The notes under the pieces were generated by a model, which saw only the letters and a program-made list of their open reading frames with translations, was not told the origin of the DNA and ran no database searches. A DNA stretch of 62,558 nt from Alkalimonas sp. (GTDB lineage Bacteria; Pseudomonadota; Gammaproteobacteria; Enterobacterales; Alteromonadaceae). Position 1 is the first letter of the stretch. Every line of letters begins with the position of its first letter. This document shows positions 53,519-61,692 of the stretch, one piece after another. The position numbers and the translations under genes were made by a program. Location: contig NZ_JAFIFQ010000014.1 of assembly GCF_020831925.1 (NCBI RefSeq), positions 1 through 62,558 of the forward strand, given 5' to 3'.

Positions 53519-55455
53519 GCCTTCTCTCCATGTTGAAGGGTATTAGAAAAAAAAGGTTCGGGTTGATGCAAAAAGCCCTGATAACCATCAAATCGGTAAT
53601 GCGATAATTGCTGCAATTGCTCCTCATCCTCGATGTGTACAGCCAATACCTGAATGCTAAGTGCCCGGATAGTCGAGACCAAAGAGGTTAAAAAGACACT
53701 CTCTTGCGGCGATGCCACCAAGGACTGTGTAAAAGCAGCATCAATTTTGACGTAATCTGGCCGAATTTGCTGAACATAGGCCATGGAAGAAAAGTTACGC
53801 CCCACTCTATCTAAGCCAAAGCGTACTCCATACTCACGCAATAACTGCACCAAGCTGATCACCGCAGCTTTGTTATAAAGCACGGTCTCTTCGGAACATT
53901 CCAAGCCCAAAAAAGGCAGTACATCAACATGTTGTTGAAGTTGCAACGCTAGCCAACGCTGAAAGGCCGTTGATTTGAGTGAAGCAGCAGACAAGTTCAA
54001 CACCACCGATTGACCAGGGTCCTTTGCCAGTTGCGCGAGCACCAACTGAATGGCCAACTGATCAAAACGCAAACCTAGCTCATATTCATCCAGGGTTGAC
54101 ATAAAGCTAGCCGCAGGCAACAAAGTGCCGACAGGAAACTCCAGCCGGGCAAATAGCTCGTAATGCACCAACTGCTGATCACCAAGTAACTTAACCGGCT
54201 GTTTCGAAAAGCTCACAGCCCCTTGCTCTACCGCCTTTTGCAACATAGTCACTAACTCAGAGCGCTGTGCCACTTCACGACTATCGGTATGAATCTGAAC
54301 TTGTTGGTTATTATCACTGCGCGCATGTTGCAATGCTTGGTCTACCCTCGCCATCACTTCAGCAATCGAGCCTGAGTGATTGATCCAGCAAGCACCAATC
54401 CAGACGGGTAGCTCTGTGCTGGCAAAAAACTCCAGTAAAGCCTGTTGCTGATGCTCCAGCAAAGCCTTACTTTGCTCAATGCTTTGACCCGGTAAAATCA
54501 GCGCAAACTCATCCAGCCCCAGGCGACACAGCACAGCGTCAGCTACCCCAGCACAGCGCTGTTGCATTAAATGGCTTGCGCGCGCAATGGCTTTATCCCT
54601 TTCCACAAAGCTCTGTTGATCACGTTGAGTCAAGGAAGGTATTTTAACTAAAGCTAATACACCACGAGGTTCCTGTTGTAGCCATGCTTGTAACTGCTGG
54701 TTGAAGAAGCGGCGATTACCAAGTCCACTGACGGGATCCCGAAATGCTTGATCTTTTAGTTGTTGCTGACGCTGATCACTTTCTGAGAAGTCCCGTTGCA
54801 GCTGTTGTGCCATCTGGTTTATCGCCTCAACAACACTGCGTAACTCAGGGGTCTTAGGCAAGGTTATAGGCTGGTCAAATTGATGCTGCCGGATCTGATC
54901 TGACACATGCTGGATCTGCTGTAAGGGTTTTAAAATCCGGCGGATTCCCATGGCTGCCAACAATACCAAAAGTAACGTCAGAGCAGCAAACCAGCTCAAC
55001 ATCTGGATAAAGGTCTGCCACAAGGTGCGATAGGCCATGCCCGGATGACCAATAATGGTCAACTCACCATACTGCAACCAGCCACTACTTAAAACAACAT
55101 TGCGCTCTACCTGTGGTAAGAGTTCCAGGCCTTGAAACCATGCAGGGACGCCATGAAAATCTACAGTACGCTGCTCCTGCCAGCTGAGTTCGGAGTCGAA
55201 CAATCGCACCTCTAGCTGCTGATAAAAGCCGCCATCGGCATAAGCCTTTAATACACTTTCAATCAGCACCGGTTGCAGCGGATCTAAATGTGGTTGCAAG
55301 GCGCCGGCCATGGAGACGCTGGCATTTTCAATATCCGTGGTCAATTGCTCGGCAAGAAACTCACGGCTATTGTCAAAGCTTAACCAGAGTGCGCCAGCCA
55401 AGCTTAGGGTCAAACTCAGTAAAATCAAAGCCAGCAGTTGTCGAAATAATGTCAT
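53515..55455 (-). CDS. lapD: LapD-type inner-membrane c-di-GMP receptor
   Basis: A 646-residue signalling protein. It has TM1 (about 5-25), a periplasmic LapD/MoxY output domain (to about 150) with SSGWLQYGELTIIGHPG, TM2 (about 150-172), HAMP, then GGDEF and EAL domains. Both enzymatic motifs are lost: GGDEF reads GLDEF, EAL reads ELF, and DDFG reads DRVG. The EAL domain should therefore bind c-di-GMP without cutting it. In Pseudomonas and Shewanella, bound LapD captures the protease LapG and so keeps the adhesin on the cell surface. The start at 55455 has AAGGA upstream and follows the lapG stop by 2 bases. Confidence 0.92.
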   Translation of the reverse strand: MTLFRQLLALILLSLTLSLAGALWLSFDNSREFLAEQLTTDIENASVSMAGALQPHLDPLQPVLIESVLKAYADGGFYQQLEVRLFDSELSWQEQRTVDFHGVPAWFQGLELLPQVERNVVLSSGWLQYGELTIIGHPGMAYRTLWQTFIQMLSWFAALTLLLVLLAAMGIRRILKPLQQIQHVSDQIRQHQFDQPITLPKTPELRSVVEAINQMAQQLQRDFSESDQRQQQLKDQAFRDPVSGLGNRRFFNQQLQAWLQQEPRGVLALVKIPSLTQRDQQSFVERDKAIARASHLMQQRCAGVADAVLCRLGLDEFALILPGQSIEQSKALLEHQQQALLEFFASTELPVWIGACWINHSGSIAEVMARVDQALQHARSDNNQQVQIHTDSREVAQRSELVTMLQKAVEQGAVSFSKQPVKLLGDQQLVHYELFARLEFPVGTLLPAASFMSTLDEYELGLRFDQLAIQLVLAQLAKDPGQSVVLNLSAASLKSTAFQRWLALQLQQHVDVLPFLGLECSEETVLYNKAAVISLVQLLREYGVRFGLDRVGRNFSSMAYVQQIRPDYVKIDAAFTQSLVASPQESVFLTSLVSTIRALSIQVLAVHIEDEEQLQQLSHYRFDGYQGFLHQPEPFFSNTLQHGEKA

Positions 55456-55457
55456 TG

Positions 55458-56111
55458 TTATTTTCCTTTTCGCTGCTGCGGATGCGCATAACGTTGTAAT
55501 AATTCCACCCACTGCGGCAGTCGCTCTGGCGAGCCGACCGCCTCCGCCCGGCCCCGCTGCCGGTTTAACCAGAGTTGCTGGCCATTAAAGCTAAAGACCG
55601 GTATCAAATCCGGCCGTTGACTGGCAGGTTTTATCGCCCCATCCAGGTTGTCCAGAATCAAGGGCACTGCAGTTGGTGTCTCATAGTAAGCCAGCACCAT
55701 ATGAAACTGATTAAGCTGAACGGCCTTGACATAAACCAGCCTAAGCTTCTGGATATCAAAGCCCATCTCTAGCAGCGTGAAATACTTGGCAATGCTGAAA
55801 TCTTCACAATCACCTGCCCCCATGCCAATAAACTCAATGGGAGTTGCCCAGTAATCCTCTTGCCCCCACAGCACACTGTCATCAACAAACTGGAACAAAT
55901 TAAAAAAACGATTCACTGCTTCCAGCTGAGCCAGCGCTGGTTGACCTTGCTGTTGTTCAATCAGCTGCCGCCAAGCGTGATAACGGCGGATAGCACTCTC
56001 ATCAAAGTTAGCTTGCAGGTAGCTTAATGCATGCCGCTGTTGCGGTTCCGCCCATAACAGCCAGCCTGTGGTGACACAGACCAACAGCAGTAAGACGTTT
56101 AGCCGCAACAT
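55458..56111 (-). CDS. lapG: LapG periplasmic cysteine protease (BTLCP)
   Basis: A 217-residue transglutaminase-like Cys protease with an N-terminal export helix (LNVLLLLVCVTTGWLLWA). The catalytic triad is visible as Cys in GAGDCEDFSIAKY (about residue 102), His in FHMVLAYY (about 137) and Asp in LILDNLDG (about 154). LapG proteins need calcium and cut the N-terminus of LapA-type adhesins. I start at the ATG at 56111; an upstream TTG at 56117 is possible. The neighbour lapD is the receptor that restrains it. Confidence 0.92.
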   Translation of the reverse strand: MLRLNVLLLLVCVTTGWLLWAEPQQRHALSYLQANFDESAIRRYHAWRQLIEQQQGQPALAQLEAVNRFFNLFQFVDDSVLWGQEDYWATPIEFIGMGAGDCEDFSIAKYFTLLEMGFDIQKLRLVYVKAVQLNQFHMVLAYYETPTAVPLILDNLDGAIKPASQRPDLIPVFSFNGQQLWLNRQRGRAEAVGSPERLPQWVELLQRYAHPQQRKGK

Positions 56112-56120
56112 AAGCAAGGC

Positions 56121-56759
56121 TTACCAGCCGCTGGCCGAGTGCGCTTCCACCTCACTCTGTTGCCGCCCTTCCATGGAATAAATGTGCCAGCGCATGACTT
56201 CACCAGTCGCCAGATTGTAAGCACGAATACCAAGTTGATTTGCCTTCATTACAAATGGCTCAGCTGCAGTTACAGTCTCTACTTTCACCTCTATCGGCGG
56301 CAATTGCTCACGGTACTCAGCCCAAAGACGCTCTTTCAGATAAGCCACCCGGGTATCGAACAGCTCGCGGTCTAAAGCAGGTTGATCGGGAAGCTGATGC
56401 GCAAAAATAGTCAGCTTGAGCGGATCATCGCTTAACTGAAAGCGCTTAATAAGTGCCAGCAAACTGCGCAGTTCCTGACAAGCCAGAATAGGATCCACCC
56501 GGTAAAACTGCACTGCATGGACTGACGTAAACTGCTGAGCCTGTTGCTTGCTGCAGCCATCAACAGTCACTAAAGCACCGCTGATCGTTTGAGCACACAA
56601 ATCACGCTGGCGAATAACACCATCCTGATCGGGATCTTTTAGCTGTTGCAGCTGTGCTTGGCTAAGAGCATTGACATCGTATTTTGGACTCTGACTACAA
56701 GCCAGTAGGCCTGTTGCGAGCAGAAAAATCATACAAGCTTTGTGCATGGTGGTTTGCAT
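56121..56759 (-). CDS. Lipoprotein of the Lap operon (OmpA-like C-terminus)
   Basis: A 212-residue lipoprotein with lipobox LLAC (MIFLLATGLLACSQ). It contains a Ca-repeat-like PDQDGVIRQRDLCAQT and a mixed alpha/beta C-terminal half (LTIFAHQLPDQPALDRELFDTRVAYLKERL) that resembles an OmpA-like domain but has lost its key residues. In Shewanella an OmpA-like protein occupies this place between aggA and bpfG. The start at 56759 has GGAG eight bases upstream. Its start overlaps the end of the TolC-like gene. Confidence 0.75.
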   Translation of the reverse strand: MQTTMHKACMIFLLATGLLACSQSPKYDVNALSQAQLQQLKDPDQDGVIRQRDLCAQTISGALVTVDGCSKQQAQQFTSVHAVQFYRVDPILACQELRSLLALIKRFQLSDDPLKLTIFAHQLPDQPALDRELFDTRVAYLKERLWAEYREQLPPIEVKVETVTAAEPFVMKANQLGIRAYNLATGEVMRWHIYSMEGRQQSEVEAHSASGW

Positions 56760-56764
56760 GGTGA

Positions 56765-58096
56765 TCACTCCTGTCCCTGAGCCAGAAAAAAGTCATCCGG
56801 ATTAATTCGTAATGCGGTAAGTAACTCGCCTTTGGCCTGCAAAATACGGTAATTTGCAAACAAATGATCGATTTCAGCACTCACGAAGTTACCACGAGCT
56901 TCAAACAACTCATTTTCTGTATCCAGCAGATCGAGCAATGAGCGCCGCCCTAAATCAAATTGCTCGCGATAAGCACTCTGGGTCTTGTAGCTTTCCTCCA
57001 CATGCTCTTGCAAATACGCCAGTTGCTGAAACAAGGTACGCTCTGCTTGCCAGGACAAACGTGCACCTTCCAGCACCTGGCGATAGGCATGCTCACGGAT
57101 CTCTTTGGCTTCAGCCGTGCGATAAGCTGTTTTCAGCTGCTGATTATGGTCGCGACGACCATTAAACAGATTGTAGCGCAAAACCAAGCGGGCTTGAGTG
57201 CGGTCCACGTAATCGTTATCCCGCTGCCAGCGATTGAATTTATTAGCCTGCACCTCCAGATGCAACTGAGGCCAGTAGCTGGAGCGTTGCTGAACCTGCA
57301 GCAACTCGACAGCACGCACATCAAAACTTGCAGCCGTTAGGATTGGATGCTGATCGCGCGCTTGCTCCAACAATTGCTGCTTTGATGCAGGGATCATGCG
57401 TATATCTGGTACCGGGGAGCGAAGATTCTGAGGGTAAAAGCCTGTCACCGCCATAAAGGCCGACTTGGCATCAGCCTCATTGTTTTGTGCCGCCAGGTAA
57501 TTCGCATGAGCTCTGGCTAAACGACCGCGGATTTGCGATAAGTCAGATTGTGAGCCCAAACCCGATTCCACACGCTCTTTAATTTGCTCATAAATGCCAC
57601 GATGCGATTGCAGGTTCTGCTCTGCCAGCACTTTTAATTGCTGTGTTTTCAATACGTTCAGATACACCCTGGCAACTTGCAGCGCCACTTCCTCTGTTGT
57701 TGCCAGCAGACTCCAGAACTCGGCCTGGGCCTCGGCACTGGTTCGGTCGACATCGCGGGCGGTGTAAAAGCCATCAAACAGCATTTGGCGCAAGGTTAGG
57801 GATACATTGCCTGCCCGGCCATCCTCAACATCATCCCGTAAACGGGAAATTGGCGACTCCGATTTATTGAGTTGTGCTACGGCTTGCAGATCCAAGGTCG
57901 GCAGCCAACCGCCGCGTGCTATACGGGTATCCTGTTCATAACTATGATACCGGAAAAACACTTCCCGAACCGTTGGGTTGGTATTCAAGGTCTGAGCCAC
58001 AGTAAACTCCAGAGAGTCAGCATGACCTTGGGTTGCAGAAAGGGCTGTCATTCCCAGGCAAAGGCCTAACATCCATGTTGTACGGTTTACTTTCAT
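56765..58096 (-). CDS. lapE: TolC-family outer-membrane channel (LapE/AggA)
   Basis: A 443-residue outer-membrane efflux protein with a signal peptide (to about residue 27; ALSATQGHA) and two OEP repeats, as shown by the periodic coiled-coil segments SLTLRQMLFDGFYTARDVDR and RLVLRYNLFNGRRDHN. It should complete the type I system with the LapB ABC transporter and LapC adaptor. I start at 58096 (MKVNRTTW), just after the lapC stop. AggA in Shewanella is the close functional equivalent. Confidence 0.9.
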   Translation of the reverse strand: MKVNRTTWMLGLCLGMTALSATQGHADSLEFTVAQTLNTNPTVREVFFRYHSYEQDTRIARGGWLPTLDLQAVAQLNKSESPISRLRDDVEDGRAGNVSLTLRQMLFDGFYTARDVDRTSAEAQAEFWSLLATTEEVALQVARVYLNVLKTQQLKVLAEQNLQSHRGIYEQIKERVESGLGSQSDLSQIRGRLARAHANYLAAQNNEADAKSAFMAVTGFYPQNLRSPVPDIRMIPASKQQLLEQARDQHPILTAASFDVRAVELLQVQQRSSYWPQLHLEVQANKFNRWQRDNDYVDRTQARLVLRYNLFNGRRDHNQQLKTAYRTAEAKEIREHAYRQVLEGARLSWQAERTLFQQLAYLQEHVEESYKTQSAYREQFDLGRRSLLDLLDTENELFEARGNFVSAEIDHLFANYRILQAKGELLTALRINPDDFFLAQGQE

Positions 58097-58100
58097 CAAA

Positions 58101-59501
58101 TCATCTCTCCTTGAGCGCACTTTGCTTTGCTCGGGTAATAGGCTTTACAAGATATTGAAATAATGTTCTTTTCCCAGTAATAATGTCAACCGAAGCCATC
58201 ATACCAGGCATTATAGGTAACGCTGCTCCATCCGCATCCAAAAAACTACCTTCCGTGCGAATCCTAACCAGATAATAGCTATTCCCTTGCTCGTCCAACA
58301 TGGCATCAGCACTGATGTACTCCAAAGTTCCAGCTAAACCTCCGTAAATGGTAAAATCATAAGCCGTCAACTTCACTACAGCAGTTAGCCCAGGCCGGAT
58401 AAAGGCAATATCGCGTGGTGACATGCGGGCCTCAACTACCAAAGCTTCCTCTTGCGGCACGATTTCAATCAAATCCATCCCTGGTTGAATAACGCCACCT
58501 ATCGTATTGATGCGAATGGCATTGATAATGCCGTTAACCGGTGACACTACCTGCGTACGGGTTAACCGATCCGATAACTGGACCAGGGACTCTTCCAATA
58601 CCGCCAAACGAGATGATGCCTCGGCCAATTTGTGCTGGCTTTCGGTCCGGAACTGAAGTGCGACATCCACCTGTTTGCGAAGACTTTCTTGCAATGCCGC
58701 TATTATTTTAGGCAAGTTGTAACGTGCTGAAGCCAGCTCGGATTGTACTTCATTGAACTGGCGTTCCAGTTGCAGCAATTCTACTTCAGACACCACACCT
58801 CGTCTGGCTAAAGGCCTGGTCAGGTTCAATTCCTGCTCGACCAATGCCAAACTCCGTTCCAGGTGATGGATACGGGACTCTATCTCAGAGCGCTCTTGTT
58901 GGCGTTGCTGAATTTGCTCCGCGATGATACCAAAACTGTTTTCCAACCCTTGCATTCTTTCTTGAAATAAAGCTTGGTAAAACAATAATGTAGGTGAGTC
59001 TGCTTCCAACAAGCTGAAATCCGGTTGCTGGATCTGCAAAAATGCTCTGGTCGATTCCACACGAACCGAAGCCAACTCGGCATGGTAACGGGCTATATCA
59101 GCAAGTAGAGTGGTACGCTGATGCTGTTGCTCACGCACATCGGCCCGAAAACGCGTTTGATCAATGCCCATTAAGACTTGCCCTTGGTGGACCTGTTCAC
59201 CCTCACGCACCATCACCTGCTGTAAAATACCGCCCTCCAGGTTCTGCACCACCTGCAGCTGTTGGGATGGGATCACCCGGCCTTGGCCTCTAGATACCTC
59301 ATCAATTTCAGCAAACCAGGACCAAACAAAAAAAATGACTGTCATGCTAGCAATCGTCAACAGTACACGCTTGGATCGATAGGGTGTTTTAAAATGCAAG
59401 CGGGAGTGCAGATCATCGACGTATTCAAGTTCCTGCTCAGAAATAGCGGGTTGTGGTGGCCAAAACCACTGCAGCAAACGCTCTATCGCTTTACTCAGCA
59501 T
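58101..59501 (-). CDS. lapC: HlyD-family type I secretion adaptor (LapC)
   Basis: A 466-residue membrane fusion protein with one N-terminal helix (LLTIASMTVIFFVWSWFAEI), a lipoyl half-motif (VVQNLEGGILQQVMVREGEQV), a very long coiled-coil hairpin (residues about 115-330), the second lipoyl half (VVSPVNGIINAIRINTIGG), and a beta-barrel end (ADGAALPIMPGMMASVDIITGKRT). This is the T1SS type, not the RND type. Its ATG overlaps the end of lapB by 11 bases. Confidence 0.93.
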   Translation of the reverse strand: MLSKAIERLLQWFWPPQPAISEQELEYVDDLHSRLHFKTPYRSKRVLLTIASMTVIFFVWSWFAEIDEVSRGQGRVIPSQQLQVVQNLEGGILQQVMVREGEQVHQGQVLMGIDQTRFRADVREQQHQRTTLLADIARYHAELASVRVESTRAFLQIQQPDFSLLEADSPTLLFYQALFQERMQGLENSFGIIAEQIQQRQQERSEIESRIHHLERSLALVEQELNLTRPLARRGVVSEVELLQLERQFNEVQSELASARYNLPKIIAALQESLRKQVDVALQFRTESQHKLAEASSRLAVLEESLVQLSDRLTRTQVVSPVNGIINAIRINTIGGVIQPGMDLIEIVPQEEALVVEARMSPRDIAFIRPGLTAVVKLTAYDFTIYGGLAGTLEYISADAMLDEQGNSYYLVRIRTEGSFLDADGAALPIMPGMMASVDIITGKRTLFQYLVKPITRAKQSALKER

Positions 59502-61638
59502 CAGAACGTCCTTTCTTTAAGGCTGCCAATACAGCATTTTTCTCGCCATCAGCCACTACCCGACCTTTTTCCAACACAATGACCCGATCTACCAGCTCCA
59601 ACATCGACATCTTGTGGGTAATCAATACCAGCGTTTTATCTTTAGCTACCTGGCTGATATGGCGGGTGAGTTGAAACTCAGTGTAACTATCCATATGACT
59701 GGTCGGTTCATCCAGCACAAGAATGGGCGGGTTAAACAGCAAAGCCCGCGCCATCGCCACACTTTGCCGTTGCCCACCTGAGAGGTAACTGCCGCGCTCA
59801 CCAACCTGCCGATCCAAGCCATTGGGCTCATGATCGGTAAACTGAGTAACCCCAGCCAGACGAGCCGCTTTTAGAACCCGCTCATCATCTACATGAGGCA
59901 CACCCAAAGTAATATTATCGCGCACGCTTCCATAAAACAGGTTGATATCCTGCGGCACACATCCAATTTTTTGCCGCAAGTCTGCCGGATTAATTTGTTG
60001 GCTATCCACGCCATCAAAGCGAATGGCTCCTTGATCAGGCTGGTAAAATTGCAAGATCAACTTCTCGATGGTTGTCTTTCCGCTACCAATGCGACCAATA
60101 ATTGCCACCTTCTCGCCAGGACGTATGGTAAAGCTCACGTCTTTCAGCACTTGATGCTGGGTTCCGGGATAACTAAAACTGACCCGATCAAACTCAATTT
60201 TGCCATCAAAATAACCACGATGCAGGTAATGATCGGTTTGCTCCTCTTCAAGCTCCATCAGCTGCTCTAAATGTGACAAAGCCGCCTTGGCACTTTGATA
60301 ACGGGTAGAAAGCAAAGAAATTTGTGCAAAAGGAGCCACCATACGATTCCCCAATAGCACAAACGCTATCAAGCCACCAAAGCTTAATTGGTTATCCATA
60401 ATCAAATACACACCACTGACCACAATACCAATGGTTACCAGATGTTGAATAAAGCTGGTGACACTAGCGACCGCTACGGTGTATTTTTTGGTTTGCATCG
60501 ACCAATTGGCACTGTCTGCGACCAAGGACTCCCACTTACCCTGAAACTGACTTTCAGCGCCGGCAAGCTTTAATGAATCAATCCCTGCCAGTGACTCAAC
60601 CAGATGCGCTTGTTTTTGACTGTTTACCCGACTGCCCTGCTCAACCTGCGTTGCCATGCGTTTAAGTACCCAAATCGAAAATAGCAACATTACAGCTATG
60701 GCAACCAATAAAACGAACGCGATGGGTCCGGCGATAAAATAAATGACCAAAAAAAACAGCAAAGCAAACGGCAGATCGATTAAAGCAGCAATGGTGGATG
60801 AAGCAACAAAATCGCGAATGGCATCAAACTCCTGCACATTACGGGTAAAGGCTCCTAATGAGTTTGGCCTGGCTTTTGCCTTCAGGTTGAGCATTTTTTC
60901 GAACAAACGGGAAGAAAGCAGCACATCGGACTTTTTGGCCGCCATATCCAACAGATAACCACGCAACTGTTTGAGAATGAAGTCAAAAATAAAGATTAGG
61001 ACCATGCCACTGGTCAGCACCCAAAGAGTGTCGAGCGCTAAGTTTGGTACCACCCTGTCGTACACATTCATTACATAAAGAGGGATGGCAATCGCAAATA
61101 AATTGATAAAAAAGGCTGCTAATAAAGCATCGCGATAAATTGGAGTCGATAGTTTAATGGTATCCCAGAACCAATGGCCATCGAGAGTATGCAAAACCTT
61201 CGGAGCTCTTTTATCAAAACGATGCTTCTTTTTCACTAAAAGCACATGACCGACAAAACGCTCGGACAAGTCCTCAGCGGCCAGCTCTTCTTCTGAGTCT
61301 TCAACTTCTGGCCAAGAGACAGTAACTGTTCCTTCACTTTCATTTCGTGCTAACAGAATACAAGCTTTGCCATGCTGCAAAAGCAGCACACAGGGCAAAA
61401 AATCATCCTGCAATTGCTCGAAGTTTTTCTCGGAAAATTTAGCTGCCAAGCCTCCGCGCTGAGCAGCTCGCGGAATATCTTTAAGCAATAAGCGCCCTTC
61501 CTGCAAAGGAAGGCCCATGCTCAAGGTCTTGGCAGAAAATGGCCGACCATAGTGCTTGGTAAAAAAAACCAGGCTTTGCAAAATAGGATCACGCTCCAGC
61601 GGATCCACTGGTATTTGTTGCGAGGCGTTTTGCTGCAT
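59491..61638 (-). CDS. lapB: Type I secretion ABC transporter LapB with C39-like domain
   Basis: A 715-residue exporter. Residues about 15-140 form a C39-peptidase-like domain that lacks the catalytic Cys (no DCGxxC motif), so it should act as a substrate-docking domain. Six membrane helices follow (about 175-460), then the ATPase with Walker A GRIGSGKTTIEKL, signature SGGQRQ, Walker B PILVLDEPTSH and a terminal switch His. It exports large Ca-dependent adhesins without cleaving a leader. The gene begins 54 bases after the stop of the adhesin-like gene. Confidence 0.93.
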   Translation of the reverse strand: MQQNASQQIPVDPLERDPILQSLVFFTKHYGRPFSAKTLSMGLPLQEGRLLLKDIPRAAQRGGLAAKFSEKNFEQLQDDFLPCVLLLQHGKACILLARNESEGTVTVSWPEVEDSEEELAAEDLSERFVGHVLLVKKKHRFDKRAPKVLHTLDGHWFWDTIKLSTPIYRDALLAAFFINLFAIAIPLYVMNVYDRVVPNLALDTLWVLTSGMVLIFIFDFILKQLRGYLLDMAAKKSDVLLSSRLFEKMLNLKAKARPNSLGAFTRNVQEFDAIRDFVASSTIAALIDLPFALLFFLVIYFIAGPIAFVLLVAIAVMLLFSIWVLKRMATQVEQGSRVNSQKQAHLVESLAGIDSLKLAGAESQFQGKWESLVADSANWSMQTKKYTVAVASVTSFIQHLVTIGIVVSGVYLIMDNQLSFGGLIAFVLLGNRMVAPFAQISLLSTRYQSAKAALSHLEQLMELEEEQTDHYLHRGYFDGKIEFDRVSFSYPGTQHQVLKDVSFTIRPGEKVAIIGRIGSGKTTIEKLILQFYQPDQGAIRFDGVDSQQINPADLRQKIGCVPQDINLFYGSVRDNITLGVPHVDDERVLKAARLAGVTQFTDHEPNGLDRQVGERGSYLSGGQRQSVAMARALLFNPPILVLDEPTSHMDSYTEFQLTRHISQVAKDKTLVLITHKMSMLELVDRVIVLEKGRVVADGEKNAVLAALKKGRSDAE

Positions 61639-61657
61639 TTATCCGTTCTTATTAGTA

Positions 61658-61685
61658 GCAGAGGCTTTCACCTCTGCACTTTTTT
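61658..61685 (+). terminator. Hairpin with plus-strand T-run between the adhesin gene and lapB
   Basis: GCAGAGG (61658-61664) and CCTCTGC (61671-61677) form a 7-bp stem with a 6-base loop. The T-run (TTTTTT, 61680-61685) follows on the plus strand, so it would stop antisense transcription entering the adhesin gene. On the operon strand the stem is preceded by A's and has no T-run. Confidence 0.6.
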
Positions 61686-61692
61686 ATTGTAA

